Below are positions 33,215 through 50,209 of a stretch of DNA of 64,000 nucleotides, one piece after another. Below the pieces are notes generated by a model. That model was not told where the DNA came from. It saw only the letters and a list, made by a program, of their open reading frames with translations, and did no database searches. Origin of the DNA: Paraspadella gotoi. Its lineage: Eukaryota > Chaetognatha. Positions within the stretch are counted from its first letter, which is position 1. Every line of letters starts with the position of its first letter. Location: contig CM119267.1 of the NCBI GenBank assembly GCA_051294375.1, positions 23,003,486 through 23,067,485 of the forward strand. The letters are read 5' to 3'. The translations under genes and the position numbers were made by a program.

Positions 33215-34970
33215 CTGAAATCCAACCAGCGCAAATGGCCGCCTTTCGACAAAGAACTCCTCGCCGCCCACGCCTCAATCCGCCATTTCCGCCCATATGT
33301 TGAAGGACGCCGCTTCACACTCTTTAGCGACCATATCTCGCTCGTGCCGGCCCTGCGGAAGAAATCGGAGCCTCACACCATGAGGCAAACCTACCAATTG
33401 GCGGGAATCGCTGAATATACCGGCGACATTCGTCATATCGCCGGAAAAGCGAACGTCGTTGCCGACGCCCTTTCTCGCCCGCCAACAAAAGTGCCGCCTC
33501 CCCCGCCAGCGTTGACAGCATCGCCAATCCACGCAGATCAACCCGAGCCAATCTCAAATACGCAAAAAGCACGTGACGACATCGCTGCCACCGTCAACGC
33601 CGTCGGCGCCCTTCAAATTAACTTTGAGGCAATGGCGGCAGATCAAGCCGCCGACGAGGATGTCCAGCGCCTCCTCAATGACCCTCATACGGCACTCCGT
33701 CTAAAAAACGTTCCGATCTGCAACTCGACGCTCGTCTGCGACATTTCCGGCTCCCGGGCACGCCCACTCGTTCCGGCGTCATGGCGTCGACGCGTTTTCG
33801 ACGCCACCCATGGCATCGCTCACCCGGGAGTTCGCGCATCCAAAAAACTCGTAACCACGCGTTTCATATGGCCCTCCGCCTCCTCCGACGTTGCACGGTG
33901 GGCGGCGTCGTGCGACACGTGCCAGCGCGCGAAAACGCAGCGCCACATCCGCGCGCCGCTCCAACAATTTGAGCCGCCGGCCAAACGTTTTGCGCATGTG
34001 CATATCGACCTCGTTGGGCCGCTACCAGCTGTTTCCGGCCACACCCATCTCCTTACCATGATCGACCGATTTACTCGCTGGCCGGAAGCGGCGCCGCTCC
34101 GAGATACCTCCGCGGCCTCTGTCGCCGCCGCCTTCTTGCAAAACTGGGTCTCGAGATTCGGCGTCCCCTCCGTCGTCACCACCGATCGCGGCGCTCAATT
34201 CACATCGGAATTGTGGCGCCAAGTGGCTGCGGTAGTTGGTTTCGACCCCTCGACGACGACAGCCTACCACCCCCAATCCAATGGGATGGTCGAGCGTCTC
34301 CATCGAACGCTAAAAGCGGCCCTTCGCGCCCGCTGCGACGCCGCTGGAGAAAACTGGCTGTCACAACTCCCGTGGACACTGTTGAGCCTCCGCGCCACTC
34401 CGCGCGAAGATTCCGACACCTCTCCCGCAGAGCTGACGCTGGGCGAGACGCTGACACTCCCCAGCGAACTACTTCCGGTTCCAGCAACCGACGTCGACGC
34501 CGCCGCTCGCGCACAAATCCTCGATGACCTTCGAGCAGACGTTGCCCTCATGCAGCCTCTGCCGGCCGCTTGGCACGCGGCGCCACCCTCTCACATCCCG
34601 GAAACGCTAGCTGATGCCGACCGCGTCTACATCAGACGCGACGGCCACTCAACGCCGCTGCAGCCCCCGTACGATGGTCCTTACGTCGTGCGCGAACGAG
34701 GACCAAAAACTTTTAAAGTTGAGATTCCGGGACGAGGCGTGGAAGTTATCTCCGTCGACAGGCTCAAACCGGCCGTCACCGACGAAATCGCGCCCCCTGA
34801 TCCACCTCCGGCGCGCCCACGAGGCCGACCTCGACGATCCTCTGCACCTCCGCCCGCGCCCCCGTCTCCAGAAACGGAAGCGGCGCCACTCGCGTCTTCC
34901 ACGACGCCGCACGTCGCTCGACGTCAATCCTCTTCAATTCCCGGCCTTTTGAACATTCTTCCGACGATGC
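33215..34970 (+). CDS. Retrotransposon pol: RNase H and integrase
   Basis: Starts in RNase H (FDKELLAAHASIRHFRPYVE, then FTLFSDH). The integrase zinc-binding HH-CC region follows (HGIAHPGVR...CDTCQRAKT). The catalytic D,D-35-E triad is visible as HIDLVGPL, TTDRGAQF and YHPQSNGMVER. The C-terminal tail has a VYIRRDGHSTPLQPPYDGPY motif and a VDRLKPA end, then proline-rich sequence into the gap. It joins the cDNA into the genome (family knowledge). The visible part is intact. Confidence 0.88.
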
Positions 34971-35070
34971 NNNNNNNNNNNNNNNNNNNNNNNNNNNNNN
35001 NNNNNNNNNNNNNNNNNNNNNNNNNNNNNNNNNNNNNNNNNNNNNNNNNNNNNNNNNNNNNNNNNNNNNN

Positions 35071-36455
35071 TTTTTTTTAAGTTTTTCATCGAAAGTTGAT
35101 AAGATTTTTTTTTATTTCCGCGGTGATAACAACGTTTTGAAGTAGTCGCTAATAAAAAAGAAAAATGGTAAAATTTTTTTCGAATACTCCTTTAAAATTT
35201 TTGGCTAAAACGATATAAGTTTAAAAGCGCTTTTTTTTTCTTTCCAGGGAATAGGTTTTGTCCCGAGAGAACAAAATGAACCGGGTGCCGAAGCCAATTT
35301 TTTTTTTTAATTTTAATATTTATTTATTTTTTTCTTTCTTTAATTTCGGTCAAATTTCGCGGTTTGGCGCCGATTCCAGGTTTCGCCCAGATTTTCAAAC
35401 AAAAAACTTTCGGTCCTTTTGTTTGTTTTTCATCTTCTAATTCGACTTTCCGACGAAAGAGGGACGTGAAAATTGATGAGTACAAACGAAGTAACAAGAA
35501 GTATAGCTAATTTTTGGCAAGGCTCACGATGGAAAGGTACAAATAACCACATTTTTAATTCAAAAAGTTAGTAGTTTTCTATTCTCTCTGTCTCCACCCA
35601 TTCCTTGGCAAACATTCTTTTTTTCATTTTTTTATTTTTTGAGGAGTAACGATAAACTTTTTTTATATTTTTATATGATTTTATTACATATAATATCATC
35701 ATTAGTAATGTTATTCTTTACTGTTAGTATTGCTCTTACTATTAGTGATTTCACTGTAATATAAAAATATAAAATAATAATAAAATAACTAATATGAAAA
35801 TCCCAGCAGCGATGTTCTTTTATTGATCAAAATTTCGATAGAGCGATCCTGGTGGAATTTAGAAGAATCTTCAATCCCGATATCAAGCTTACAAGCTTTG
35901 AAGTTTGAAGGAAAACTTTTTTCCTTGTTGCTGTTCTTTTAATAGTCAACAACCGGAAAAATGAGTGAAATTTTTCACAAAATCACGAAATCCTTGATAA
36001 GTTGTTAAGGAATTCGTTATAATTATGTTCGTATAATTATTATAATTATATTCTAATAATTATAATTCTAATATCTTACATTTACAAAATGTCTGTCATT
36101 TAAAATTTTAATAACTCATCTCCTTATGTTAACGACAACGATTACAATTGTGTTCAAAGGCGAAAAAAAAACCCCTGACTGAATTCAATTCTGCATCTTC
36201 GCTTATTTTTTCGAATCTGGGAGATAAAGTGGAGCTGAGTGGAGCTGGGTCAATGGGAGGAGTAGTAGTAGGAGCAGGAGTTTGGGTTATGGTAGACTGT
36301 GGAGAAAGGAGAAAGTGTAGGTTGGTTAGGATAGAGATAGAGTGCGATGGGGAAATGCGAATGGATTAACTGGTTGTGGATAAGGATTCGCGGGGTTGTT
36401 GAGCAGCGAGTCGAGGATTCTAGACTCAGATGTGCGGTTATGTGGGAGGAGAGAG

Positions 36456-36497
<42 letters not shown>

Positions 36498-38586
36498 TTC
36501 AGCGACTGAATGAAGCCGATCTGCTGATGCCTGGCAAGGGCTCTTGAAATCGACAAAGATTTAATTTTAAATTTAATTAATGTTTCTATTTACATATAAT
36601 GGTTAATGGTTTAACTCGTTTAAATAAAAGAAATCTAACTCGATTTCAGAAATACAATTTAATTATACAATATTATATTCCTAAATTTAAGAACAAATCT
36701 TCTCCATTTAACTTTTCACCGAATCGAAGCTAAAAATCGATCTCAGGTCTAACGATCGAAAACCACGCGGATTTTTCAACATCCTCCAACACACAACCCT
36801 GCAACATCTCGTCGACGATCCTTCGATCGCCGATTCGATCCCCAATTTTTTTCCCTTTCCTCTGCATCTTCCTCCTCCTATTCTTCCTCTTCCTCTTCCT
36901 CCACCTCCTCCCCCCACTTCCACGATCGCGAGCCGACGTGAGGCGAGAGGTTCGACCGAGGGATTCAACCACCGTTCGGTCCAGATCGAAAGACGCGAAA
37001 GAGACGATGAAAAAAAAGAATCTATTTTATATTCAACGAAAATCGCGGGAGAAGCAAAAATTACAAGAATTGCAAGAACAATTTACAAGAACAAATTACA
37101 AGAACAAGTTGAACGAAAGAACATTGTTTGAACTGAATTGGACTGAACGACATCGACAATTCGACGTGAGCGTCTAGCGGGAAAAAAATAATCACGAAAA
37201 AAGGAGAAATAAAAAAAAAGAACATCGTTTCAATAAATTCAAACGACGGAGCGGGTGAGTTTTGATATGTAAATTGAATGATACCTATTTTGTCAAATCC
37301 AATTTTGATATTTTTTAATAATTACAAACGTAGGCCTTAATCCGCCATAGCTCGTCCACAGTAAGGGGCAAGGCAGCTCATATATTGGATACATGGATAA
37401 TTTTATACAGGTTGTACCAATTTCACAAAAACTTTAGTTATTTTTTATTCTTTCCCGCTATTTGTTTATAATTTTATCAAGAAACGGTTGAATCACGACT
37501 CACTAATAAATTATTAGCCCTGATAAATTTGCCAAAACCAAAAATAAAATTTGCTGCGTTGCAATTTTTTTCAACAGAATCGGACCATACGGTCGCCATT
37601 GGCTCCTGCAATTAGCCGCAATATGGATTTGTAACATCACCAACTGCTTCAACGACAAAAAGATGGAGAGCCACACTTCAATAGTAGAGCTGAATGCGGT
37701 GATCAGCAGCTGAAGGAAAGACGGAAGAGGAGTCGGACTGGAGCTTTTTTCTGAGGGGAGAGGAGCCGGAGTAGGTAGAGCGGAGCATGAGGAGTAATTG
37801 GATCGATGTGGGGAAGAGGAGCGCATTAACTGATTGTCGGAGTCGAGAGAAAGGTGAAGGAGAGAAAAGAGAAGAAACTTTGAAAAGAGAGAATAACAGA
37901 AAAGAGAGGAGTTAAAGTGAAGGAGAAAAGTGTGGAGTCAGGAGTAAAAGTGTCACATTTTGGGTGAAGGAGTTGAACTGCGACGCTTCGAATCTGGAAA
38001 CCTCTATTTTGAAATGCCTATCTAGAAAACTCTCAGAAAATCTCCCGTTGAAAAAAAAAAGCTTTTCTAAAAAGCCTATCTGGAAACCTCTCATTGAAAA
38101 AAAGCTTCTCTAAGCAGCTCTTGAAACGGGTGTCCTCCTCACTGAAGACTCTGAAGACTTCAGAAAGCCTCTCCTGAATTCGGCTTCAATGCAAAACCGG
38201 AAAACCTTTTTTTTTCACTCATCGCCTTTCAACAGAGAGGCTCGATCGAATCAATGCAAACCTTTTTTTAAAGTTTGTTCGTTTGTTTTGAAAGTTTGTT
38301 CGTTTGTTTTCTATGTTGAAGTCCGATGTTGAATGTTGAATTTTGATGTTGAGGTATGTCAGAAAGCGGGAATGCTTGTAAGATTGATTGATCGATTGAT
38401 TGATTGAATAGTATGATATTTCGTCAAGGAAGGAGTTCGCTTTCGTCATTCGATAAAGCGAGCTCGCTCTCTTGAACTTCTTCGTTTTGCACATCGTGGT
38501 TTTGCACGAATGCACGATCGTTTTCTCTGACAGCCATTTCATTAATTTCTTTCCATTTTTGTCATTTTTATTTGGGCGTCTTATCG

Positions 38587-38626
<40 letters not shown>

Positions 38627-39240
38627 CTCCAGGATTTCTTCTCCACCCCTCTCCATTATTCAGTTCTTTATGCATCCAATGACTATTTCACGTCGCTCCT
38701 CTTCCTCATAATCGTTCTCTCTGTTCTCCTAACCGTTTCGGAGCAGAGAGGAAGTGAGACGACGACTTAGAGCGAGAGGAGACGATTTCTTTCGACCATT
38801 TTTACTTAAATTTGCCCCCCATAACATTTTTTCTTCTAACTTTCACCGAAAATTTTCACCTGTGACCGATGGAGTCTCTCTCTCTCTCTCTCTCTCTCTC
38901 CTCTCTCTTCTCTCTCTCTCCTCTCTCTCTCTTTCTCTCTCTCCTCTCTTCTCTCTCTCTCTCTCTCTTTCAACAAGGACTAAGGGTGTTACAAGGAGGA
39001 TACTCAAACTGAAAAAACCTTTATTTCTACATTGAATGGTTTTTTAAATTCTACTAACATAAAGTATGTTAAATAAAACATAAATGAAAATATCATTCTA
39101 ACCAACCCTGACCATACTTCAAAATAATTCTTCCCAACCGGCAAGATATAAAGTATATAACGATATTATTAAACAAATAAAACTTTATCGCGTCCATTAA
39201 ACGGAGAGAAGGATCTCCGCGTATTTATTCGAGGATGAAA
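35071..39240. other. Stretch without a supported coding gene
   Basis: AT-rich with GA/CT tracts at about 36446-36493, 38589-38623 and 38877-38967. A GTGAGT donor at about 37255 follows a purine-rich segment (36900-37254) that might be a 5' UTR exon of the rod gene at 40272. A dispersed repeat lies at 37335-37440. No myosin motor exon found. Confidence 0.5.
37335..37440 (+). repeat. Dispersed repeat, copy of 20880-20985
   Basis: Shares ATGGATAATTTTATA then GTTGTACC and ATTTCA with the ZM-gene intron sequence at 20930-20980. Weaker similarity extends about 50 bases upstream. Confidence 0.6.
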
Positions 39241-39527
39241 GATAGATAGATAGATAGATAGAGAGAAGAGAGAGAGAGAGAGAGAGGAGAAGAGAGAAGA
39301 GAAGAGAGAGAGAGGAGAGAAGAGAGAGAGAGAAATTGGAAGAAGATGGCGGAGGCTTAACTGCAGCATCATCACGAAATCAAAGATGCAGGCGCTCACA
39401 TTTTCCGATTATCTATTATTAAGCAAAAAACATTAGTTGAGGATGTATGAGGAGAAAGAAGAGAGAGAAGAGAGAGAATGAGAGAAGAGAGAGAGAGAGA
39501 GGGAGAGAGAGAGAGAGAGAAGAAGAG

Positions 39528-39597
<70 letters not shown>

Positions 39598-39613
39598 GAG
39601 AGAGAGAGAGAGC
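39241..39613 (+). repeat. Compound GATA/GA microsatellite cluster
   Basis: (GATA)n at 39241-39262 then interrupted (GA)n blocks to 39332 and again at 39457-39613. Confidence 0.85.
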
Positions 39614-39980
39614 GGGGGGGAGAGAGCTGAAATCTCTGCGAAGATCGAGGTTTTTTGCACGAGGGGAGGAGAGAGGGGGGAGAAATCAGTCCATGGGGTG
39701 AGTTTTGTGGGTCCCTGGGGGAGCGAAGAGGGGAGGTGAGGTGGGACCGGGGATTGGAGACTTGGTAAGTTGGGACTGGGGAAAGGGAGTGAACCGAATT
39801 AAAAATAGAGTTGAATCCCGGAGGAAGATCGATGATTTGAAGAGGGTGGATGAGGAGGAGGAGGAGGAGGAAGAAGAGGTCTGTAACCACCGGCGAAACT
39901 GTCAGTTTATTTCTGATCTTTTAATTTTTTATAAATGAGAAATTAATTCGAAGGGACTGAGAGAGGAAGAGTTTTTGTAG

Positions 39981-40037
39981 TTAAATTTACAACAAAAAAA
40001 AGACCCAATGAAATGTCGAACGAAGGTGAAGTCAAAG
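39981..40037 (+). CDS. Candidate start exon of the upstream myosin rod gene
   Basis: Acceptor GTTTTTGTAG ends at 39980 and donor AAAG|GTAAGT follows 40037. An ATG at 40013 gives MSNEGEVK plus one base; another ATG at 40008 is out of frame. The next exon at 40272 needs two bases from the previous exon, so the junction is off by one. An undercalled G in the GGG at its acceptor would fix it. A GTGAGT donor at about 37255 could end an upstream non-coding exon. Could instead be pure 5' UTR. Confidence 0.35.
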
Positions 40038-40226
40038 GTAAGTTAACCTCACTCACTCAAGAAGAAATTAGATAAATTTAAGATTTAATAGATATCAGCA
40101 TACATATCACGAAGAAAAAAAAGGATACCAAAAAAAAAATGAAAATTAAACTTCGTCGACCTTTTAACTAATTCTCTTTCTCTTTCTCTCTCCCTCTCTC
40201 TTTCTCTCTTTCTCTCTTTCTCTCTT

Positions 40227-40268
<42 letters not shown>

Positions 40269-40271
40269 AAG

Positions 40272-45632
<5,361 letters not shown>

Positions 45633-47030
45633 AGGACTTCCAGTATTCATCTGTTCTCACCCACCACAAAACTTCGTTCCATATTGATTTTGGTAAATTG
45701 GTAAGTTTCAATCCAAACGCTGCTATTATAATGATAATAATGATAACTAGTTAATTTTAGGCGATTTTCTATTTATTCATTCATTTATTCATATATTCAT
45801 TTATCTTATTCTATTTTTTTTGGTCAATTTTATTTTCACCCTAAACCCTATCTCCCATCTCACATCCAGCTTCTGACTGGTTCACCACCCATCGATTCTT
45901 GTTCTCCATCCGGATATTTTTATCTATATAAAAACAAATGCGGTCCTTCCCGTTGAAACATCGTCTCCGACAGAGAGCAGCAGCGGATAAAGTTCAAAGA
46001 AAGAAAAAAAAGAACAGCGGCTTCAGTCGATAATATATTTTGAATATGTTATTCTCGCTGAGCGTGTTGGTGCATATATGTCGGGTCATACGTGACGACG
46101 AACACACTCATATCACGCGCGTATGCATACTTAATAGTATGAAAAAACGAGCATATTTCCATGTGTTCTTTTTTTATATCATCGCAACGTGTTATTGTTA
46201 TTCTTTCTATTTCATACGACCGCTTTGGATTTTCGTTTTGAGATTTTATTATTGCAAAGCACTCTGAAAAAACGAACCAAAAATAGCATTCTTTAACTAA
46301 TTACAAGAATGGCTTTTACTTTTTACTTAAAGAAGTTTATTTTCTTACCTTTTAGTAATAATTTTATTTTCATTATATTTAGCGGCTCTTTTTCCGGCAT
46401 TTATTTATTATTTACCTAACGTACGAAGAAAAGAGCACAGATAAATAACTTTTCATCGATGATGATTACCTTGTACTGATTATTTTTGTATTCGCGCCCG
46501 TGGCTTAACATTTGATTTTGATGCGAGTTCAATTATTTTTAATCGAATTACTACTGTGGCAACTGATACTTATTATTTTTTAAATCTCGTCTCTCTTCTT
46601 TCTCCTTTAATTATAACTTTTTTTTTTTATCTGGATATCGGCGTCCAGCGTTTGTGCGTCGTCTTCGTCGTCGTCGTCCGACTCGGCGTTTACGTTACTC
46701 TGGTTTTTAACGAATCGAAAAGTCGGCGACGATGACGACGACGACGACTAATTTCCGTGGTTGTTCGCATTGTCGTCTGTGGGAGATTATTCTTTAGTAG
46801 CGGTACTACTATTTTTGTAGTATTATTGCAATTTATTTTCGAATAGAAAATAGCCCCACTAAAAAAAAAATTATTCACTTTTTTTTTCCTTGTCTGAATC
46901 ATTGTGGTCGTTATCATATTCCTTTGGTCTACACTAGATTTCGCTAAAAAAAACACACGATCGAAAATCCTACTATGTTCTATTGTTTCATCACGTTGTT
47001 GAATTTTAAAACTTGCAATAAAAAATGAGA
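45633..47030 (+). other. Probable 3' UTR of myosin rod copy 1
   Basis: The stop exon continues to a donor at 45700/45701 (AATTG|GTAAGT), and a new exon can start at 45870 (ACATCCAG). AATAAA occurs at about 47016. A short stretch near 46770-46790 (GTGGGAGATTA) recurs downstream of copy 2 near 62255-62270, as expected for related UTRs. The minus-strand gene at 47228 begins just past it, in convergent orientation. Confidence 0.4.
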
Positions 47031-47227
47031 TAAAAACTTAGTTTCGAAGTTTTAATTTAAAATCAGACAATTTTAACAGTTAGTTACATTCTAATGAGAA
47101 GCAGTAAGAATTACCACATTCTAAAAGTAAAAAACTGGGATGAATTTGTACAACAAAAAGAAAAGTGGAAAATAGGGTTTAAAAATTCGAGAATGACAGT
47201 AATTTCCAAATTGTGGATCCCGCTGTG

Positions 47228-49054
47228 TCATCGAGGAGTCGGTGGCGGCGCTCTGACACCAGAAGAGGACCCGCTTTGTCTGCGACCGGTTCCATCAGAG
47301 CTTTGACCGGGATCGTCGGCTTCAGCGGCGGCGGCGCTGAGATCAGGATTCGACACAATGTCCCGAGAAAGGGACAAGCCGGAATCCGTTTCAGACGCGG
47401 CATCGACGCTCAACAAGCCAGAGGGACCAGTTCTAGAACCAGAAGAGCCGGGTCCGGGTCCGGGCAATCCGATTCCGCGTGCCGGTCCCCCGTAGGTGGG
47501 CGCCGGCGCTCCGAGTAACGGACCGGGTCCAACCGGATTGCCCGGAGGCGTGGCCGTGTATCCGGCGCCGCCCATTCGTTGAAGCGGCCTGTTGTTTCTG
47601 GGACGGGAGCCGCCGATGACGGGCAGGCTGAAGTTGCCGAGGTCTCCGTCGACCGAGAGTCTCGAAATGTCCGCCGCGGCCGCGCGCGCCCTCTCTGCAT
47701 TCGGTGCAGTCTCCTCCAATGGCGGCGATTCGACCGCGATCGCCGGAAGCGGCGACAGCTGCCGCGGCGGCGCGACGGAGGGAAAGAGAGCGCCGAGCGT
47801 TGGAAAGTAGGGACCGACGATGGGAGTCGGTAGCGGGGCCGAAGGTCGAAGCCGAACGGCGCTGCTGTCGGCTTGCGGCGCCCCAGGGCTGCGGCTACGC
47901 AGCGACTCGGGGAAGCTGGACGAAAAGGCTCGTCGGCGTTGCTCCGGCGGGATGGGGACAAGTTGCGGCGCGTCGAGTCTCGTGTTCCGAAAGTTGATGC
48001 GATAATATAACAGCGGAGGGTAGGAGTTCGAGCAGGGATATAGATCTGAATATCGATAAGGAGATGTCTGAACGACAGGGGTTGGCAGAGGATAGGTGGG
48101 TTTAGTCTCAGTGTCAGAACGCGCGGGTGATGCTTCTTGACGAGCTGCGCCCGATCGATGTCGAGCGGCGAGTGGGCGAGATCGTACTGCAACAGGACGC
48201 GATCTAGAAGCATCCGACCTTAACGGAAACAAGTTCTGACGAGGGCGGGCACCGCCTGACGAAGACGAAGAAGAGTTTGGTCCTTCCGCGTTCGGCTTCG
48301 ACGGAGATCTGTCCTCTCGAGAGCGACCCGCGCCTGACTTTGATGGGGACGGATCTGGCTGAGGTTCTTTTGCGTGTGCCTTTGATGGAGACTCGTCATT
48401 GGGAGAGAGAGTCGAGACTGATTTTGATGGGGACGGTGAAAGGTCAGGCCGAGATCCTTTCGCGCCGGATTTTGACTTGCGAGATCGGGGCGATTTGGTC
48501 TCGGATTTAGGCGAAGTGTCGGCGTGAAATTGAGCTAAATCGACGCGGTTATCGAGAGGGGGCGGTAAGACCTCCAGATTGCAGCGAACCACTCGCTTAA
48601 CATCAAAGGGCGGACTCTTTACTGGAGACTGAGTTGAGACTGAGCGATCGGGGTTTTCTCCCGATGCTTCCGCGTTTCTTCGAGGGGACAACGATCCACG
48701 GGGAGATTTTGCGTTCGGGGATCTCGCTGTGGCGTTTTGTCGACGATTAGGGGAGGTTTGGTCGGTCCTTGCGGGGCTTAGGCGTTCGGGAGCGGTGTTT
48801 TCGAGCACGAGAGAGTTCGGGCGCTCGGGGGCGGCGTTGTTACGGCGAGTTTCGGCGTTTTGCCGCAAAGTATTGGGATTTTCTATCGCATTTGACGTAT
48901 TTGAAGTTCCAGACGGGACTGGGTTGCTATTTGAAGTTTCGGATGCGGCGGGGGTGGCATTTGCAGTTTCGGGTGCGGCAGTGGCAGTGGCAGTGGCATT
49001 GGGATCTGGATCATTGGGTTCATTTTCGTCGCGTGGAGAATTGAAGCGCGGCAT
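47228..49054 (-). CDS. Intrinsically disordered Ser/Pro/Arg-rich protein of unknown function (608 aa)
   Basis: Single uninterrupted exon with ATG at 49054 and TGA at 47230-47228. A consensus acceptor (TTTCGTTTCCAG) lies 14 bases before the ATG, so an upstream non-coding or trans-spliced leader exon is likely. Residues 1-60 are Asn/Thr/Ala/Pro-rich. Residues 80-300 contain many SP, SPSK and RS units (PSPSKSVSTLSP, DPSPSKSG). A more ordered patch near 160-180 reads VKRVVRCNLEVLPPPLDN; a Tyr/Pro patch near 345-385 holds YRYSDLYPC and YYRINFRN. The C-terminus is Gly/Pro-rich. No signal peptide, membrane segment or named domain. The lack of stops in 608 GC-rich codons, real-looking start context and acceptor support coding. 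Function is not recognised. Confidence 0.62.
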   Translation of the reverse strand: MPRFNSPRDENEPNDPDPNATATATAAPETANATPAASETSNSNPVPSGTSNTSNAIENPNTLRQNAETRRNNAAPERPNSLVLENTAPERLSPARTDQTSPNRRQNATARSPNAKSPRGSLSPRRNAEASGENPDRSVSTQSPVKSPPFDVKRVVRCNLEVLPPPLDNRVDLAQFHADTSPKSETKSPRSRKSKSGAKGSRPDLSPSPSKSVSTLSPNDESPSKAHAKEPQPDPSPSKSGAGRSREDRSPSKPNAEGPNSSSSSSGGARPRQNLFPLRSDASRSRPVAVRSRPLAARHRSGAARQEASPARSDTETKPTYPLPTPVVQTSPYRYSDLYPCSNSYPPLLYYRINFRNTRLDAPQLVPIPPEQRRRAFSSSFPESLRSRSPGAPQADSSAVRLRPSAPLPTPIVGPYFPTLGALFPSVAPPRQLSPLPAIAVESPPLEETAPNAERARAAAADISRLSVDGDLGNFSLPVIGGSRPRNNRPLQRMGGAGYTATPPGNPVGPGPLLGAPAPTYGGPARGIGLPGPGPGSSGSRTGPSGLLSVDAASETDSGLSLSRDIVSNPDLSAAAAEADDPGQSSDGTGRRQSGSSSGVRAPPPTPR

Positions 49055-49143
49055 TTTGGTTTTTTTACTGGAAACGAAAAAAAATTAATCGTTTATTATT
49101 TGGTATAATAATCCTTTCTTTTTCGTTGTGTGAATTCTATTAG

Positions 49144-49311
49144 GAATTAGCGAAATTTGAGTTTGTACAACGATTTTATTTTGTATAGAAACGGCTTGAC
49201 ATTTAAGCCTTCGTTGGCGTTTAAATGCCGATGAAGGCTTGAATGTCAAGCCGAAATATGTCCGTTTTTATACAAAAATAAAATCGTTGTACAAACTCAA
49301 ATTTCGCTAAT
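49144..49311. repeat. Foldback (inverted repeat) element, copy 1
   Basis: Arms begin AATTAGCGAAATTTGAG and end with the reverse complement at 49311; centre near 49227. The left arm lacks 11 bases that the right arm has (the CGAAATATGTC portion). It sits in the 5' region of the minus-strand gene starting at 49054. A flanking CAACGAAAA-AGAAAGGATTA motif (reverse strand, about 49105-49130) is shared with the copies at 18.6 and 55.3 kb. Confidence 0.85.
49221..49267 (+). ncRNA. Hammerhead-ribozyme-like fold in the foldback element
   Basis: Core strand CCGATGA (49227-49233; consensus CUGAUGA with U to C at the second position). Helix II GGCTTG/CAAGCC with loop AATGT (49235-49251). GAAA at 49252-49255. 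A minimal helix III, then GTC at 49259-49261. Helix I pairs 49262-49266 with 49222-49226 (four Watson-Crick pairs and one wobble). All elements are in the order and spacing of a type I hammerhead with tiny helix III, as in Penelope-like element termini. The core substitution should weaken or abolish cleavage. Confidence 0.5.
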
Positions 49312-50209
49312 TTGTTTATTATTAAAAAATTCGGTTTAGTTGTTACATTTTGACATTTACATGACGTAAAATTTTTACGAATATCGAATGAGTTTTTTAA
49401 AACTTATTCATATTCAAATTAAACATTTAGTTTCAATAAAAACTAGCCAAAGATATCATTAACTTACATCAAAAGTCAGTCGGTCCAATAAAATCGCAAA
49501 GTTATCGAGAAATTACTAATTTCAGATCGGATTACAGATGACCGTGCCAAGAGCGATGATCTTCCTTTGGTGAATTAAAATGGCGAAAACCTCACACTTA
49601 ATAATGTTTATCCAGAATCGTCGGGACTAATAGTGAACATTTTTCTTTCTCTCGCTCTCTCTCTCTCTCTTTCTGGATTAGTCTCTGTGTGGTCATTTTC
49701 AATTTCTTTTAACTCAGAACAAGCTTTTTTTTATTAAAAACTTGGCTTTGCTATCTTTTACATTCTGTTCTGCTCGTTGAAATGAAACAATCAAACTTTT
49801 AAAACAGTTACTGGAGGTTAAAAAAACTTAGTTTCATTCCAGTAGAACCAGAGACCGTTTTGTGGCCCTTACGAATAATAATTTTAAAGTTTGAGCTCGG
49901 TTGAAAGTTACGATGGCGGATAAAGATAGCTAGTTATTAACAAAACAATTTTAAAAATGTACAATTTAACTACTAAATTCGTTTTAAAGAAAGTAATAGA
50001 TTATTTTAAAGATTTGTAGAATTTCCCATCGATAGTCGACTTAGTCGCACACTCTGTCAAAAAAGGGAAAAAAAGATTATGAAGAGTAACGTAGACATTT
50101 TCGATCCTATTAAGACGACGTAAGAGAAAACCGCGTTTAGCGAATCGATCTATCGATGGAAAGAGTTAACTGATTCTCTGAGACAGAAGAGACGCTTAAT
50201 CTCAAGAGG

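Larger units (their letters stand above)
31363..34970 (+). mobile_element. Ty3/Gypsy-type LTR retrotransposon, gapped
   Basis: Gag end, protease end, reverse transcriptase, RNase H and integrase occur in Ty3/Gypsy order on the plus strand. Gaps at 30389-31362, 31678-31984, 32555-33212 and 34971-35070 remove most of gag, the protease active site, the RT core and both ends, so LTRs, primer-binding site and target duplication cannot be read. No stop codon is seen in the visible coding parts. Frame changes across gaps cannot be interpreted. The 100-N gap at 34971 is the conventional unknown-size gap. Its GC-rich codons resemble those of the host genes. Confidence 0.88.

Noticed and set aside
36326-36556. 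Minus-strand frame ending LLNNPANPYPQPVNPFAFPH
   Set aside because: Runs through a GA microsatellite, lacks splice support and is isolated; kept as chance.
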